The notes under the pieces are model-generated. The model was not told where the DNA came from. It did no database searches and was given only the letters and a program-made list of their open reading frames with translations. A DNA stretch of 64,000 nt from Terriglobia bacterium (GTDB lineage: Bacteria; Acidobacteriota; Terriglobia; Bryobacterales; Bryobacteraceae). Shown here piece by piece: positions 1 to 6,134 of the stretch. A program made the translations under genes and the position numbers. The stretch is taken from positions 1-64,000 of the forward strand of contig JAIQFN010000021.1 in NCBI GenBank assembly GCA_020073265.1, given 5' to 3'. How positions within the stretch are numbered: position 1 is the stretch's first letter; each line of letters starts with the position of its first letter.

Positions 1-150
1 CCGGCCCAGCCTGCCGTACTCCTGTTCCACCAAGGTTCGCTCCACCCAGGCATACAGCTCTTGCCGATGGCTGGCTTGAAAACGCAGCTCCGAACTGCCT
101 TCCAGAAATGCCCGGATCTGCTCCAGGCTCAATCGTTGTCCTTCTAGCAC
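1..150 (-). mobile_element. IS transposase, N-terminal part (runs off the left edge)
   Basis: Reading the minus strand from a GTG at 150 gives 50 open codons to the window edge. The residues (VLEGQRLSLEQIRAF, later YAWVERTL and VEQEYGRLGR) resemble the N-terminus of integrase-core (rve/DDE) transposases common in Solibacter-like genomes. The catalytic domain lies outside the window, so the IS family cannot be fixed and it is unknown whether the element is intact. An in-frame TTG a few codons upstream is an alternative start. The element is oriented leftwards, and its outer end faces the DsbA-like gene at 290. Recognition is from memory of the family, not from a search. Confidence 0.6.
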
Positions 151-184
151 GCTGATCTTCAATCCCCAGCATGCGCAATCGCCC

Positions 185-242
185 CTTCAGGCTCATCTTG
201 TGTGAGAAACCGATTCCCGCTTCAGGCTCATCTTGCATGAGA
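185..242. repeat. Paired 23-bp direct repeats at the IS end
   Basis: CTTCAGGCTCATCTTG followed by nnTGAGA occurs at 185-207 and again at 220-242, 35 bp apart. Each copy contains a small inverted repeat; in the second, CTCAT and ATGAG flank CTTGC. They lie between the transposase start and the first host gene, where transposase-binding sites of an IS end would sit. The IS boundary is therefore probably near 242. The boundary and the target-site duplication cannot be confirmed, because the other end of the element is outside the window. Confidence 0.6.
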
Positions 243-277
243 TAAGACTCGCCATTCTCAGGCGCAAGAACCCACGC

Positions 278-283
278 TACAAT
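278..283 (+). promoter_or_regulatory. -10 box 6 nt before the DsbA-like gene
   Basis: TACAAT is followed by 6 nt (CAAGAT) and the ATG at 290. A TTCTCA at 255-260 gives a possible -35 with a 17-bp spacer, only about 13 bp inside the presumed IS end. There is no Shine-Dalgarno, so the transcript is expected to start at or next to the ATG. Confidence 0.55.
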
Positions 284-289
284 CAAGAT

Positions 290-1198
290 ATGCGTCTTGC
301 CATCGCCGCCGTCCTGTCTTTGTGCCTGCTTCCGGCTCAGGAAAAACCCAAGTCCGCGCTCGACAAAGCCGCCATGGAGGCCTACGTCCGGCACCTGCTG
401 GCGGTGATGCCGCAAGTTGAGGTCAAGATCGGCGACCCCACGCCGGGACCGGCTAGCCTGCAGCGCGTGGTGGTCCACTTCAGCTTCGGCACGCAGAGCC
501 AGGACGAAACTTTCTTCGTGAGCAAGGACGGCCAGACCATCGTCCGCGGCATGGTGTACGACGTCAACAAGAACCCCTTCCAGGAAGATCTCGACAAACT
601 GAAAACCGATCTTTCACCGAGCTTCGGCACCCCAGGCGCGCCGGTGGTGGTGGTGATGTTCGCGGATTTCGAATGCCCGGCCTGCAAGGCGGAAGCGGAG
701 TCGATGCGGCAGAACGCGCTCAAGACGTTCCCCAAGGAATTGCGCGTATACTTCAAGGATTTTCCGCTCGAATCGATCCACCCCTGGGCCAGGCAGGCGG
801 CCATCGCGGGACGCTGCGTTTTCCGCCAGGACCCCGCGGCGTTCTGGAAGTACTTCGACTGGATCTACGCACATCAATCCGAAATCACGCCCGAGAACCT
901 GAAAACCCAGGTGATGGATTTCGCCAAGGGCGCCTCCGAGCTGGATGGAATGCAGTTCGGCCGGTGCCTGGATTCCAAGGCGACCGAAGCCGAAGTGAAC
1001 GAGAACATCGCCCAGGGCAGAGCGCTGAACATTCACGGAACTCCGACCACCTTTGTGAACGGCCGCCGGCTGACCGACAGTCTGCCCTGGGCGAATTTCG
1101 AGGACTTGATCAATCAGGAGATGGACTATCAGAAAACCGCGAAGAACGCGGGCGAAAAGTGTTGCGAGATTAAAATTCCGTCGGCGCTGAATAAGTAA
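290..1198 (+). CDS. Secreted DsbA-like thioredoxin-fold protein
   Basis: 302 aa. A short hydrophobic signal sequence (MRLAIAAVLSLCLLPAQ) supports export. After a region of about 100 residues without a clear match comes a thioredoxin_4/DsbA-type domain with the redox motif CPAC at residues 129-132 and the cis-Pro loop GTPTTF near 250. The family oxidises or isomerises disulfides in the periplasm; the direction of electron flow cannot be read here. An in-frame ATG at 233 is open but lies inside the IS end repeat and would put 19 charged residues before the signal peptide, so 290 is preferred. The gene ends 1 bp before the M28 peptidase start, indicating one transcript. Confidence 0.85.
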   Translation: MRLAIAAVLSLCLLPAQEKPKSALDKAAMEAYVRHLLAVMPQVEVKIGDPTPGPASLQRVVVHFSFGTQSQDETFFVSKDGQTIVRGMVYDVNKNPFQEDLDKLKTDLSPSFGTPGAPVVVVMFADFECPACKAEAESMRQNALKTFPKELRVYFKDFPLESIHPWARQAAIAGRCVFRQDPAAFWKYFDWIYAHQSEITPENLKTQVMDFAKGASELDGMQFGRCLDSKATEAEVNENIAQGRALNIHGTPTTFVNGRRLTDSLPWANFEDLINQEMDYQKTAKNAGEKCCEIKIPSALNK

Positions 1199-1199
1199 C

Positions 1200-3011
1200 A
1201 TGCGAATCCCTGTTTTACTTGTGCTCGCGGGCGGCCTGGTTGCCGCCTCGCTGAGTCCCACCGAGTACATCGGTTACGTCAAGTTTCTGGCGTCCGAGGA
1301 TATGCGCGGGCGAGCCACCGGGTCGCCCGAGCTGGAGAAAGCGGCGTCCTATATCCGCGACCGTTTCCGATCCATGAATCTGAAGCCTCTCTCCGGCGAC
1401 AGCTATTACCAGGACTTCGAGGTCACCACCAGCGCCAGGCTCGGCGCGGACAACCAGATCAGCTACAGCAGCGGCCCGGAGAGAAAGCCGCTGGTGTTCC
1501 GGCAGGATTTCTCGCCACTCAATCTTTCTTCGGACGGCAGGGTCTCCGGCGGCGTGGTATTCGCCGGCTACGGCATCACGGCGCCCGAATACAACTACGA
1601 CGACTACGCGGGCCTGGACGTCAAGAACAAGATCGTCATCGTGCTGCGACACGAGCCGCAGGAATTCGACGACCATAGCGTGTTCGACGGCAAGGTCTAC
1701 ACCGCGCACGCCCAGATTTTCAGCAAGGCCTCGAACGCCAAGCTGCACGGCGCCAAAGCGGTGCTGCTGGTGAACGACGTCGCTGCGCATCCGAACGACG
1801 CCGACGAACTGGAGAAATTCGGCTCCACCGCCGGACCGGCCAACGCCGGCATCGAGTTTGTCCAGGTGAAGGCTCAGGTGATCGACGGCTGGCTCGCGCC
1901 GGAAGGCAAGAGCCTGGAGAGCCTGGAGGCCGGGATCGACAAGGATCTGCACTCGCGATCCTTCGCGCTGCCGGCCACTCTGAAAGTGGACCTGAACATC
2001 GACATCCGCCGCGAGGTGAAGACGGTGCACAACGTGGGCGCGTACCTGCCTGGCGAAACCTCACAGTACATCATCATCGGCGCGCACTACGATCACCTTG
2101 GACTCGGAGAGCAGTTCTCGCTGGCGCCCTCCAAGGTGGGCACCATCCACCCAGGCGCCGATGACAACGCTTCCGGAACCGCGGGCGTCCTGGAGCTGGC
2201 GCACTGGTTCTCGCATGAACCGAAGCACAAGCGCGGCATTCTGTTCTTGACGTTCGCCGGCGAGGAACTGGGACTGCTGGGTTCCAGTTACTACGTCAAC
2301 CATCCCGAGCGGCCGCTGGCCGACGCGGTCGCCATGATCAACATGGATATGATCGGGCGCATTCGCGAGAACAAGGTATACGTGGGCGGCGTCGGCACGG
2401 GCAGCACCTTCGCGCCGCTGCTCAAACAAGCCGCCAAAACCCACGATTTCGACGCGGACGTCACCGAGCGCGGCGGCTACGGATCGAGCGACCATACTTC
2501 GTTCACCGCCAAGCAGGTACCGGTGCTGTTCTTCTTCTCGGGACTGCACTCCGACTATCACAAGCCCAGCGACACCTGGGACAAGATCGACGCGCCCGAT
2601 GCGGTGCGGCTGCTGGACCTGGTGGCCGACGTGGCGGATCATCTCACGGATGGCTCGCCGCGGCCGCAGTTCGTACGTGTGGCTGAAGCTCAGGACCCCG
2701 GTGAAGTGGCGTCGCACTCCGGGAGCGGCGATACGTCCTCCGGATACGGCCCCGACTTCGGCAGCATCCCGGATTTCGCCGAACTGCCTAATGGCGTCCG
2801 GTTCGCCGACATCCGGCCCGGATCGCCAGCCTCTAAAGCGGGCCTTAAGGGCGGGGACGTGCTGATCGAATTCGACGGCAAGCCCATCCAGAACCTGTAC
2901 GATTTCACGTACGCGTTACGTGCCAAAAAGGCTGGACAGGAAGTACTTGTGAAAGTACTCCGCGGTACCCAAACAATTGAAGCCAAGGTACTACTGACCG
3001 AACGAAAGTAA
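1200..3011 (+). CDS. M28-family zinc aminopeptidase with PA and PDZ domains
   Basis: 603 aa with an N-terminal signal sequence (VLLVLAGGLVAASL-like). Residues of about 110-250 fit a protease-associated (PA) insert. The M28 catalytic core has GAHYDHLG near 295, the metal-bridging Asp in GADDNASG near 320, the Glu pair in AGEELGL near 355, NMDMIGR near 380 and SSDHTSF near 430, so the two-zinc site looks complete. A PDZ domain fills the last 80 or so residues (FADIRPGSPASKAGL). This is an exported exopeptidase, probably for peptide scavenging. It starts 1 bp after the DsbA-like gene; shared transcription would pair a secreted enzyme with a periplasmic redox protein. Confidence 0.9.
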   Translation: MRIPVLLVLAGGLVAASLSPTEYIGYVKFLASEDMRGRATGSPELEKAASYIRDRFRSMNLKPLSGDSYYQDFEVTTSARLGADNQISYSSGPERKPLVFRQDFSPLNLSSDGRVSGGVVFAGYGITAPEYNYDDYAGLDVKNKIVIVLRHEPQEFDDHSVFDGKVYTAHAQIFSKASNAKLHGAKAVLLVNDVAAHPNDADELEKFGSTAGPANAGIEFVQVKAQVIDGWLAPEGKSLESLEAGIDKDLHSRSFALPATLKVDLNIDIRREVKTVHNVGAYLPGETSQYIIIGAHYDHLGLGEQFSLAPSKVGTIHPGADDNASGTAGVLELAHWFSHEPKHKRGILFLTFAGEELGLLGSSYYVNHPERPLADAVAMINMDMIGRIRENKVYVGGVGTGSTFAPLLKQAAKTHDFDADVTERGGYGSSDHTSFTAKQVPVLFFFSGLHSDYHKPSDTWDKIDAPDAVRLLDLVADVADHLTDGSPRPQFVRVAEAQDPGEVASHSGSGDTSSGYGPDFGSIPDFAELPNGVRFADIRPGSPASKAGLKGGDVLIEFDGKPIQNLYDFTYALRAKKAGQEVLVKVLRGTQTIEAKVLLTERK

Positions 3012-3032
3012 GCCTACATACTGGGTCCAGAT

Positions 3033-3668
3033 ATGGCTCCCAGAATGTCGTTCGGTGAAGCACCCGCGGTCTCCGGCGGATGCACTTTCACACTTCCTCC
3101 TCTTATTCTTTATCCCTTCGCGGATGCCAACGGCCCCGGTCAACTGGTAGAAAGCTCGCGGGCCAGCTTGAAACTGCAAGGTCTCCTGCCTGCGGGCGAG
3201 GCAAGCCGCGAGGATCTCGACCGTTCGCTCCTCGAAGGACGGTACGCCGAGCTGCGCATGCTCTACTACGTTGGCAAGGATCTGGCGCGCTGGATCGATC
3301 AGTGCATGGAATTCGCCGAGCGCCACCGGGATCAACTGCCGCGAGCTATCTCCTCTCATAGTTTCGCGGACCTGTTGATTCAGGACGCGCCGGAAAGCGT
3401 CCAGACCAAACTGCGCAAATGGGGGGTGGGCGACTACCGCGCCATCTTTAGCCGCGCGCTGGGCTTGCACTGCCTTTTCGCCGACGCGCCGCCTCGAACC
3501 ATTCTCTCCGACGAATTCGTGCGCAACTACTTCCGTTACGCCGATCAGATTTTCTCCACCAAGCAAGGCGAAAGCCCCTTCGCCGCGCTCAACTCGAAGG
3601 ACTTCGTCTTCGAGCTGTATTCGTCCGGCGAGTACGCCCGCATGCTGGAACGCTCCTGGACCGAATAG
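3033..3668 (+). CDS. Conserved hypothetical protein
   Basis: 211 aa, with no domain I recognise. The sequence is soluble and mixed alpha-helical, with no signal peptide or membrane segment. The N-terminal 30 residues are hydrophobic or proline-containing (FTLPPLILYPFADANG), followed by helical charged segments and a region with several Phe/Tyr (DYRAIFSRALGLHCLF). A second in-frame ATG at 3045 is equally possible as a start. It follows the M28 gene by 21 bp, so it may be read through from that operon. Codon use looks like its neighbours and coding looks real. Confidence 0.65.
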   Translation: MAPRMSFGEAPAVSGGCTFTLPPLILYPFADANGPGQLVESSRASLKLQGLLPAGEASREDLDRSLLEGRYAELRMLYYVGKDLARWIDQCMEFAERHRDQLPRAISSHSFADLLIQDAPESVQTKLRKWGVGDYRAIFSRALGLHCLFADAPPRTILSDEFVRNYFRYADQIFSTKQGESPFAALNSKDFVFELYSSGEYARMLERSWTE

Positions 3669-3716
3669 CGGACAGACTACCGCTCCGGTTCCCCTCGGGC
3701 GCCGAATCGGCGAGAC

Positions 3717-4064
3717 TTACTGCGCCGGCGCAGCGGTGAGTGGTTCTTCCGCGCCGCGATGGCAGGTGTAGCAGGTGACGTGTTCCTTGCCATCCGGAAA
3801 CTTCGCGTTGATCTCGCGCATCATGGTGATCATGTGGCGGGCGATTTCCTTCTTCGGATTGTCGTCGCTGGAGAAGTCGCCTTGCACGTGGCAGTAAGTG
3901 CATTGCACGCCGAGCGCAGCGCGAAACGCGCCCATCATGGGCCGGATGTCGGAGGCCTGCAGCAGCTTCAAATTCTTGGGAGCCTGAGGCTGTTTCTTGG
4001 GCGCATCCTGTGCCAGCGCGGCAAAAAGCGATACCAAAACCACAAATGGAAGCAATAGACGCAT
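3717..4064 (-). CDS. Small periplasmic di-heme c-type cytochrome
   Basis: 115 aa: a signal peptide (MRLLLPFVVLVSLFAALAQ), then two heme-attachment motifs, CTYCH and CYTCH, about 40 residues apart. Between them is a helix with several Met (ARHMITMMREINAKF) that could supply axial ligands. The pattern matches the half-sized relatives of photosynthetic reaction-centre cytochrome c subunits found in acidobacteria and planctomycetes, which have no link to photosynthesis here. Its role is presumably periplasmic electron transfer; the partner is unknown. The ATG at 4064 is chosen over the upstream in-frame ATG because the signal peptide begins there and a -10 box sits 6 nt before it. It diverges from the MerR-TPR gene. 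Confidence 0.82.
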   Translation of the reverse strand: MRLLLPFVVLVSLFAALAQDAPKKQPQAPKNLKLLQASDIRPMMGAFRAALGVQCTYCHVQGDFSSDDNPKKEIARHMITMMREINAKFPDGKEHVTCYTCHRGAEEPLTAAPAQ

Positions 4065-4070
4065 AGGGAG

Positions 4071-4076
4071 ATCATA
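4071..4076 (-). promoter_or_regulatory. -10 box 6 nt before the cytochrome gene
   Basis: On the minus strand TATGAT is followed by 6 nt (CTCCCT) and the ATG at 4064. No Shine-Dalgarno is present and no convincing -35 is seen. Confidence 0.5.
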
Positions 4077-4132
4077 CAACGAATCCGAACCGGTTTGCTC
4101 ACTACCGGCGAAACGATCCGGAACATCAGTGG

Positions 4133-4138
4133 TACACT
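4133..4138 (+). promoter_or_regulatory. -10 box 6 nt before the MerR-TPR gene
   Basis: TACACT is followed by 6 nt (TTCACC) and the GTG at 4145. There is no Shine-Dalgarno and no clear -35. The divergent cytochrome promoter lies about 60 bp away, so a DNA-binding MerR-type protein could control both. Confidence 0.5.
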
Positions 4139-4144
4139 TTCACC

Positions 4145-5065
4145 GTGCCCGCTCCCGCCACCAAGCAGGCCTACTCGCGCGAGGAGGTCCTGCGCTTGTT
4201 GGATGTCTCCCCGCGCCAGCTACAGAGTTGGGAGCGCCAGGGTTTCGTTTCGTCCAGCGGATCGTTCAGTTTCTCGGACATCCTCGCGTTGCGGACGCTG
4301 ATCGGGCTGCGCGAGAACAAGATTCCGACCGCGAAGATCCGCTCCGCGCTGCACGCGCTCAGAGCCCGGCTGAAGGACATCCGAAACCCGCTCACCGAGC
4401 TCCGGATCTACTCCCAGGGCCGGAAGATCCAGGTGCAGTTGGCCGGCCAGCGGATGGAGCCGCTCTCGGGACAGTTGCTGCTGGACTTCGATCAGGCCGA
4501 GATCAACAAGCTGCTGTCGTTTCCCGGCCAGGCCGCCGAGAAGACCGCCAAACAGACGCACACGTCGCGCCGCGAGGCCGAGCACTGGTTCGAAAAAGGG
4601 CTGGAACTCGAGCAGACCGGCGCGTCCATGGATGAAGTCATCGGCGCCTATCGCAAGGCCTCGGAAATCGATCCTGGTTCGGCGGGAGCGCTGGTGAATC
4701 TGGGCACCATCTATTTCAACTTGCGGGACTGGCGACAAGCCGAGCAGAACTACAAGCGCGCGTTGGAAGTGGATCCGGACTACGCGCTGGCGCATTTCAA
4801 TCTGGGCAATCTATACGACGAGCGCGGCGACCGGTCGCAGGCGCTGTCGCACTACCTGGCAGCGATTCGCATTCATCCGCACTACGCGGACGCGCATTAC
4901 AACGTCGCGCTGCTACTCCAATCCAGCGGCCAGCCGCTCAAGGCCGTGCGTCACTGGAAGATGTATCTGAAGCTGGACCCCGGCAGCTCGTGGGCCGCGA
5001 TCGCGCGGCGCGAACTGGACAAGATCAGGGAATCGACCATCGTGCACGGGACCAAGGATATTTAG
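4145..5065 (+). CDS. MerR-type helix-turn-helix protein fused to TPR repeats
   Basis: 306 aa from a GTG start. Residues of about 8-75 form a MerR-like winged helix (YSREEVLRLLDVSPRQLQSWERQG, then a SFSDILALRTLIGLREN wing/helix). A linker of about 70 residues follows, then three to four TPR units from about 145 to 300 (repeated A-Y-NLG-Y--A spacing such as GALVNLGTIYFN and ALAHFNLGNLYDE). It is probably a DNA-binding regulator with a protein-protein interaction arm instead of a small-molecule sensor. Divergent from the cytochrome gene, which is a candidate target. The start is supported by the -10 box at fixed distance. The stop is followed by a triple hairpin. Confidence 0.8.
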   Translation: MPAPATKQAYSREEVLRLLDVSPRQLQSWERQGFVSSSGSFSFSDILALRTLIGLRENKIPTAKIRSALHALRARLKDIRNPLTELRIYSQGRKIQVQLAGQRMEPLSGQLLLDFDQAEINKLLSFPGQAAEKTAKQTHTSRREAEHWFEKGLELEQTGASMDEVIGAYRKASEIDPGSAGALVNLGTIYFNLRDWRQAEQNYKRALEVDPDYALAHFNLGNLYDERGDRSQALSHYLAAIRIHPHYADAHYNVALLLQSSGQPLKAVRHWKMYLKLDPGSSWAAIARRELDKIRESTIVHGTKDI

Positions 5066-5070
5066 TTGTG

Positions 5071-5140
5071 GCGGCCAATCCTGGCCGCTGCTAACTTTTG
5101 TGCGGGCCGGCTGAAGCCGGCTGCAGCCACGATTGGCTGC
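5071..5140. repeat. Triple hairpin between convergent genes
   Basis: Three perfect inverted repeats follow each other: GCGGCCA/TGGCCGC at 5071-5088 (loop ATCC), GCCGGC/GCCGGC at 5106-5121 (loop TGAA) and GCAGCCA/TGGCTGC at 5123-5140 (loop CGAT). The first and third have related stems. The element fills the 80-bp gap between the MerR-TPR stop (5065) and the ypdA stop (5146). It may end transcription from both sides, although there is no U-run, or it may be a REP-like mobile repeat. Confidence 0.7.
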
Positions 5141-5145
5141 CCCAC

Positions 5146-6132
5146 TCACGATGACAGGAGCGCCGCCGGGGACAGCGATTCCGCGATGGCTTCCGCGATC
5201 TTCTTGCCGTGGAAGCGCCCGTTTTCGATGAAGATTTCGTTGGTGTGCATTCCGGCCACGATGACGCCGGCCAGAAAGATGCCGGGGCGGTCGCTTTCGA
5301 GCGTGTCGGCGTTGGTGCGCGGCTTCTGCGACTCGGGCTCCAGGCGAATCCCCATGGACGCCAGGAACTCCAGATCGGGCCGATAGCCGGTCATGGCGAA
5401 AACGAAATCGTTCTTCAACGTAATGCGATCGTCCGGCGTCTGGATCACCACCGACTCCGGCAGGATCTCCACCAGGCGCGAGTTGAAGTAGGACTGAATC
5501 TCGCCGTTCTTGATCCGGTTCTCGATGTTGGGCTTGATCCAATACTTGACGCGGTCGGAAATCGATTTGCCGCGATGGATCAGCGTCACGCGCGCGCCGG
5601 TCCAGTACAGTTCCAGCGCCGCGATGGCTGCCGAGTTCTTGGCGCCCACCACCAGCACATCGTGATTGTAGTAGGGGTGCGGCTCCTTGTAGTAGTGAAT
5701 GACCTTGTCCAGATCCTCGCCGGGTACGTCCAGCTTGTTGGGCAGATCGTAGTATCCGGTGGCCAGCACGATTTTGCGCGCGCGATATTCGGCCTTGCTG
5801 GTAGCCACGTGAAAATCGCCGTCTCGTCCTGAAATCGAGAGCACCCGCTCGTACTGATGGATGTTGAGCTGGTAGTATTCAGCGACGCGGCGATAATACT
5901 TCAGCGCTTCGGTGCGGCCCGGCTTTTCGTTGAGCGACGTCATGGGCAGGCCGCCGATTTCGAGCAGTTCCGGCGTGGTGAAGAACACCATGTGCGTGGG
6001 ATAGTTGTAGAGCGAGTTGACCACGCAGCCCTTTTCGATCAGCAGCGTGTTGACGCCGCGCTGCTTGAGCTCGATTCCGCAAGCCAGGCCAGTGGGGCCG
6101 GCGCCGACCACGATGGCGTCGTACTGCTGCAC
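5146..6132 (-). CDS. ypdA: YpdA-family bacillithiol disulfide reductase (putative)
   Basis: 328 aa flavoprotein. The N-terminal Rossmann motif VVGAGPTGLACG (residues of about 8-19) binds FAD and a second one, VVGAKNSAA near 160, binds NAD(P)H. Long stretches (CVVNSLYNYPTHMVFFTTPELLEIGG) are typical of YpdA and absent from thioredoxin reductase. No CxxC redox pair is seen, as expected for YpdA. Known YpdA proteins reduce bacillithiol disulfide with NADPH, so the organism may use bacillithiol. The gene begins 2 bp after the alaS stop, so it is very likely co-transcribed with alaS. Confidence 0.85.
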   Translation of the reverse strand: MQQYDAIVVGAGPTGLACGIELKQRGVNTLLIEKGCVVNSLYNYPTHMVFFTTPELLEIGGLPMTSLNEKPGRTEALKYYRRVAEYYQLNIHQYERVLSISGRDGDFHVATSKAEYRARKIVLATGYYDLPNKLDVPGEDLDKVIHYYKEPHPYYNHDVLVVGAKNSAAIAALELYWTGARVTLIHRGKSISDRVKYWIKPNIENRIKNGEIQSYFNSRLVEILPESVVIQTPDDRITLKNDFVFAMTGYRPDLEFLASMGIRLEPESQKPRTNADTLESDRPGIFLAGVIVAGMHTNEIFIENGRFHGKKIAEAIAESLSPAALLSS

Positions 6133-6134
6133 CG

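Noticed and set aside
233-289. N-terminal extension of the DsbA-like protein from ATG 233
   Set aside because: It lies in the IS end repeat, lacks signal peptide features and precedes a proper signal sequence at 290 with a well-placed -10 box.
3669-3716. CGCCGAATCGGCG inverted repeat as a terminator between convergent genes
   Set aside because: A 5-bp stem without a U-run; too weak to call.
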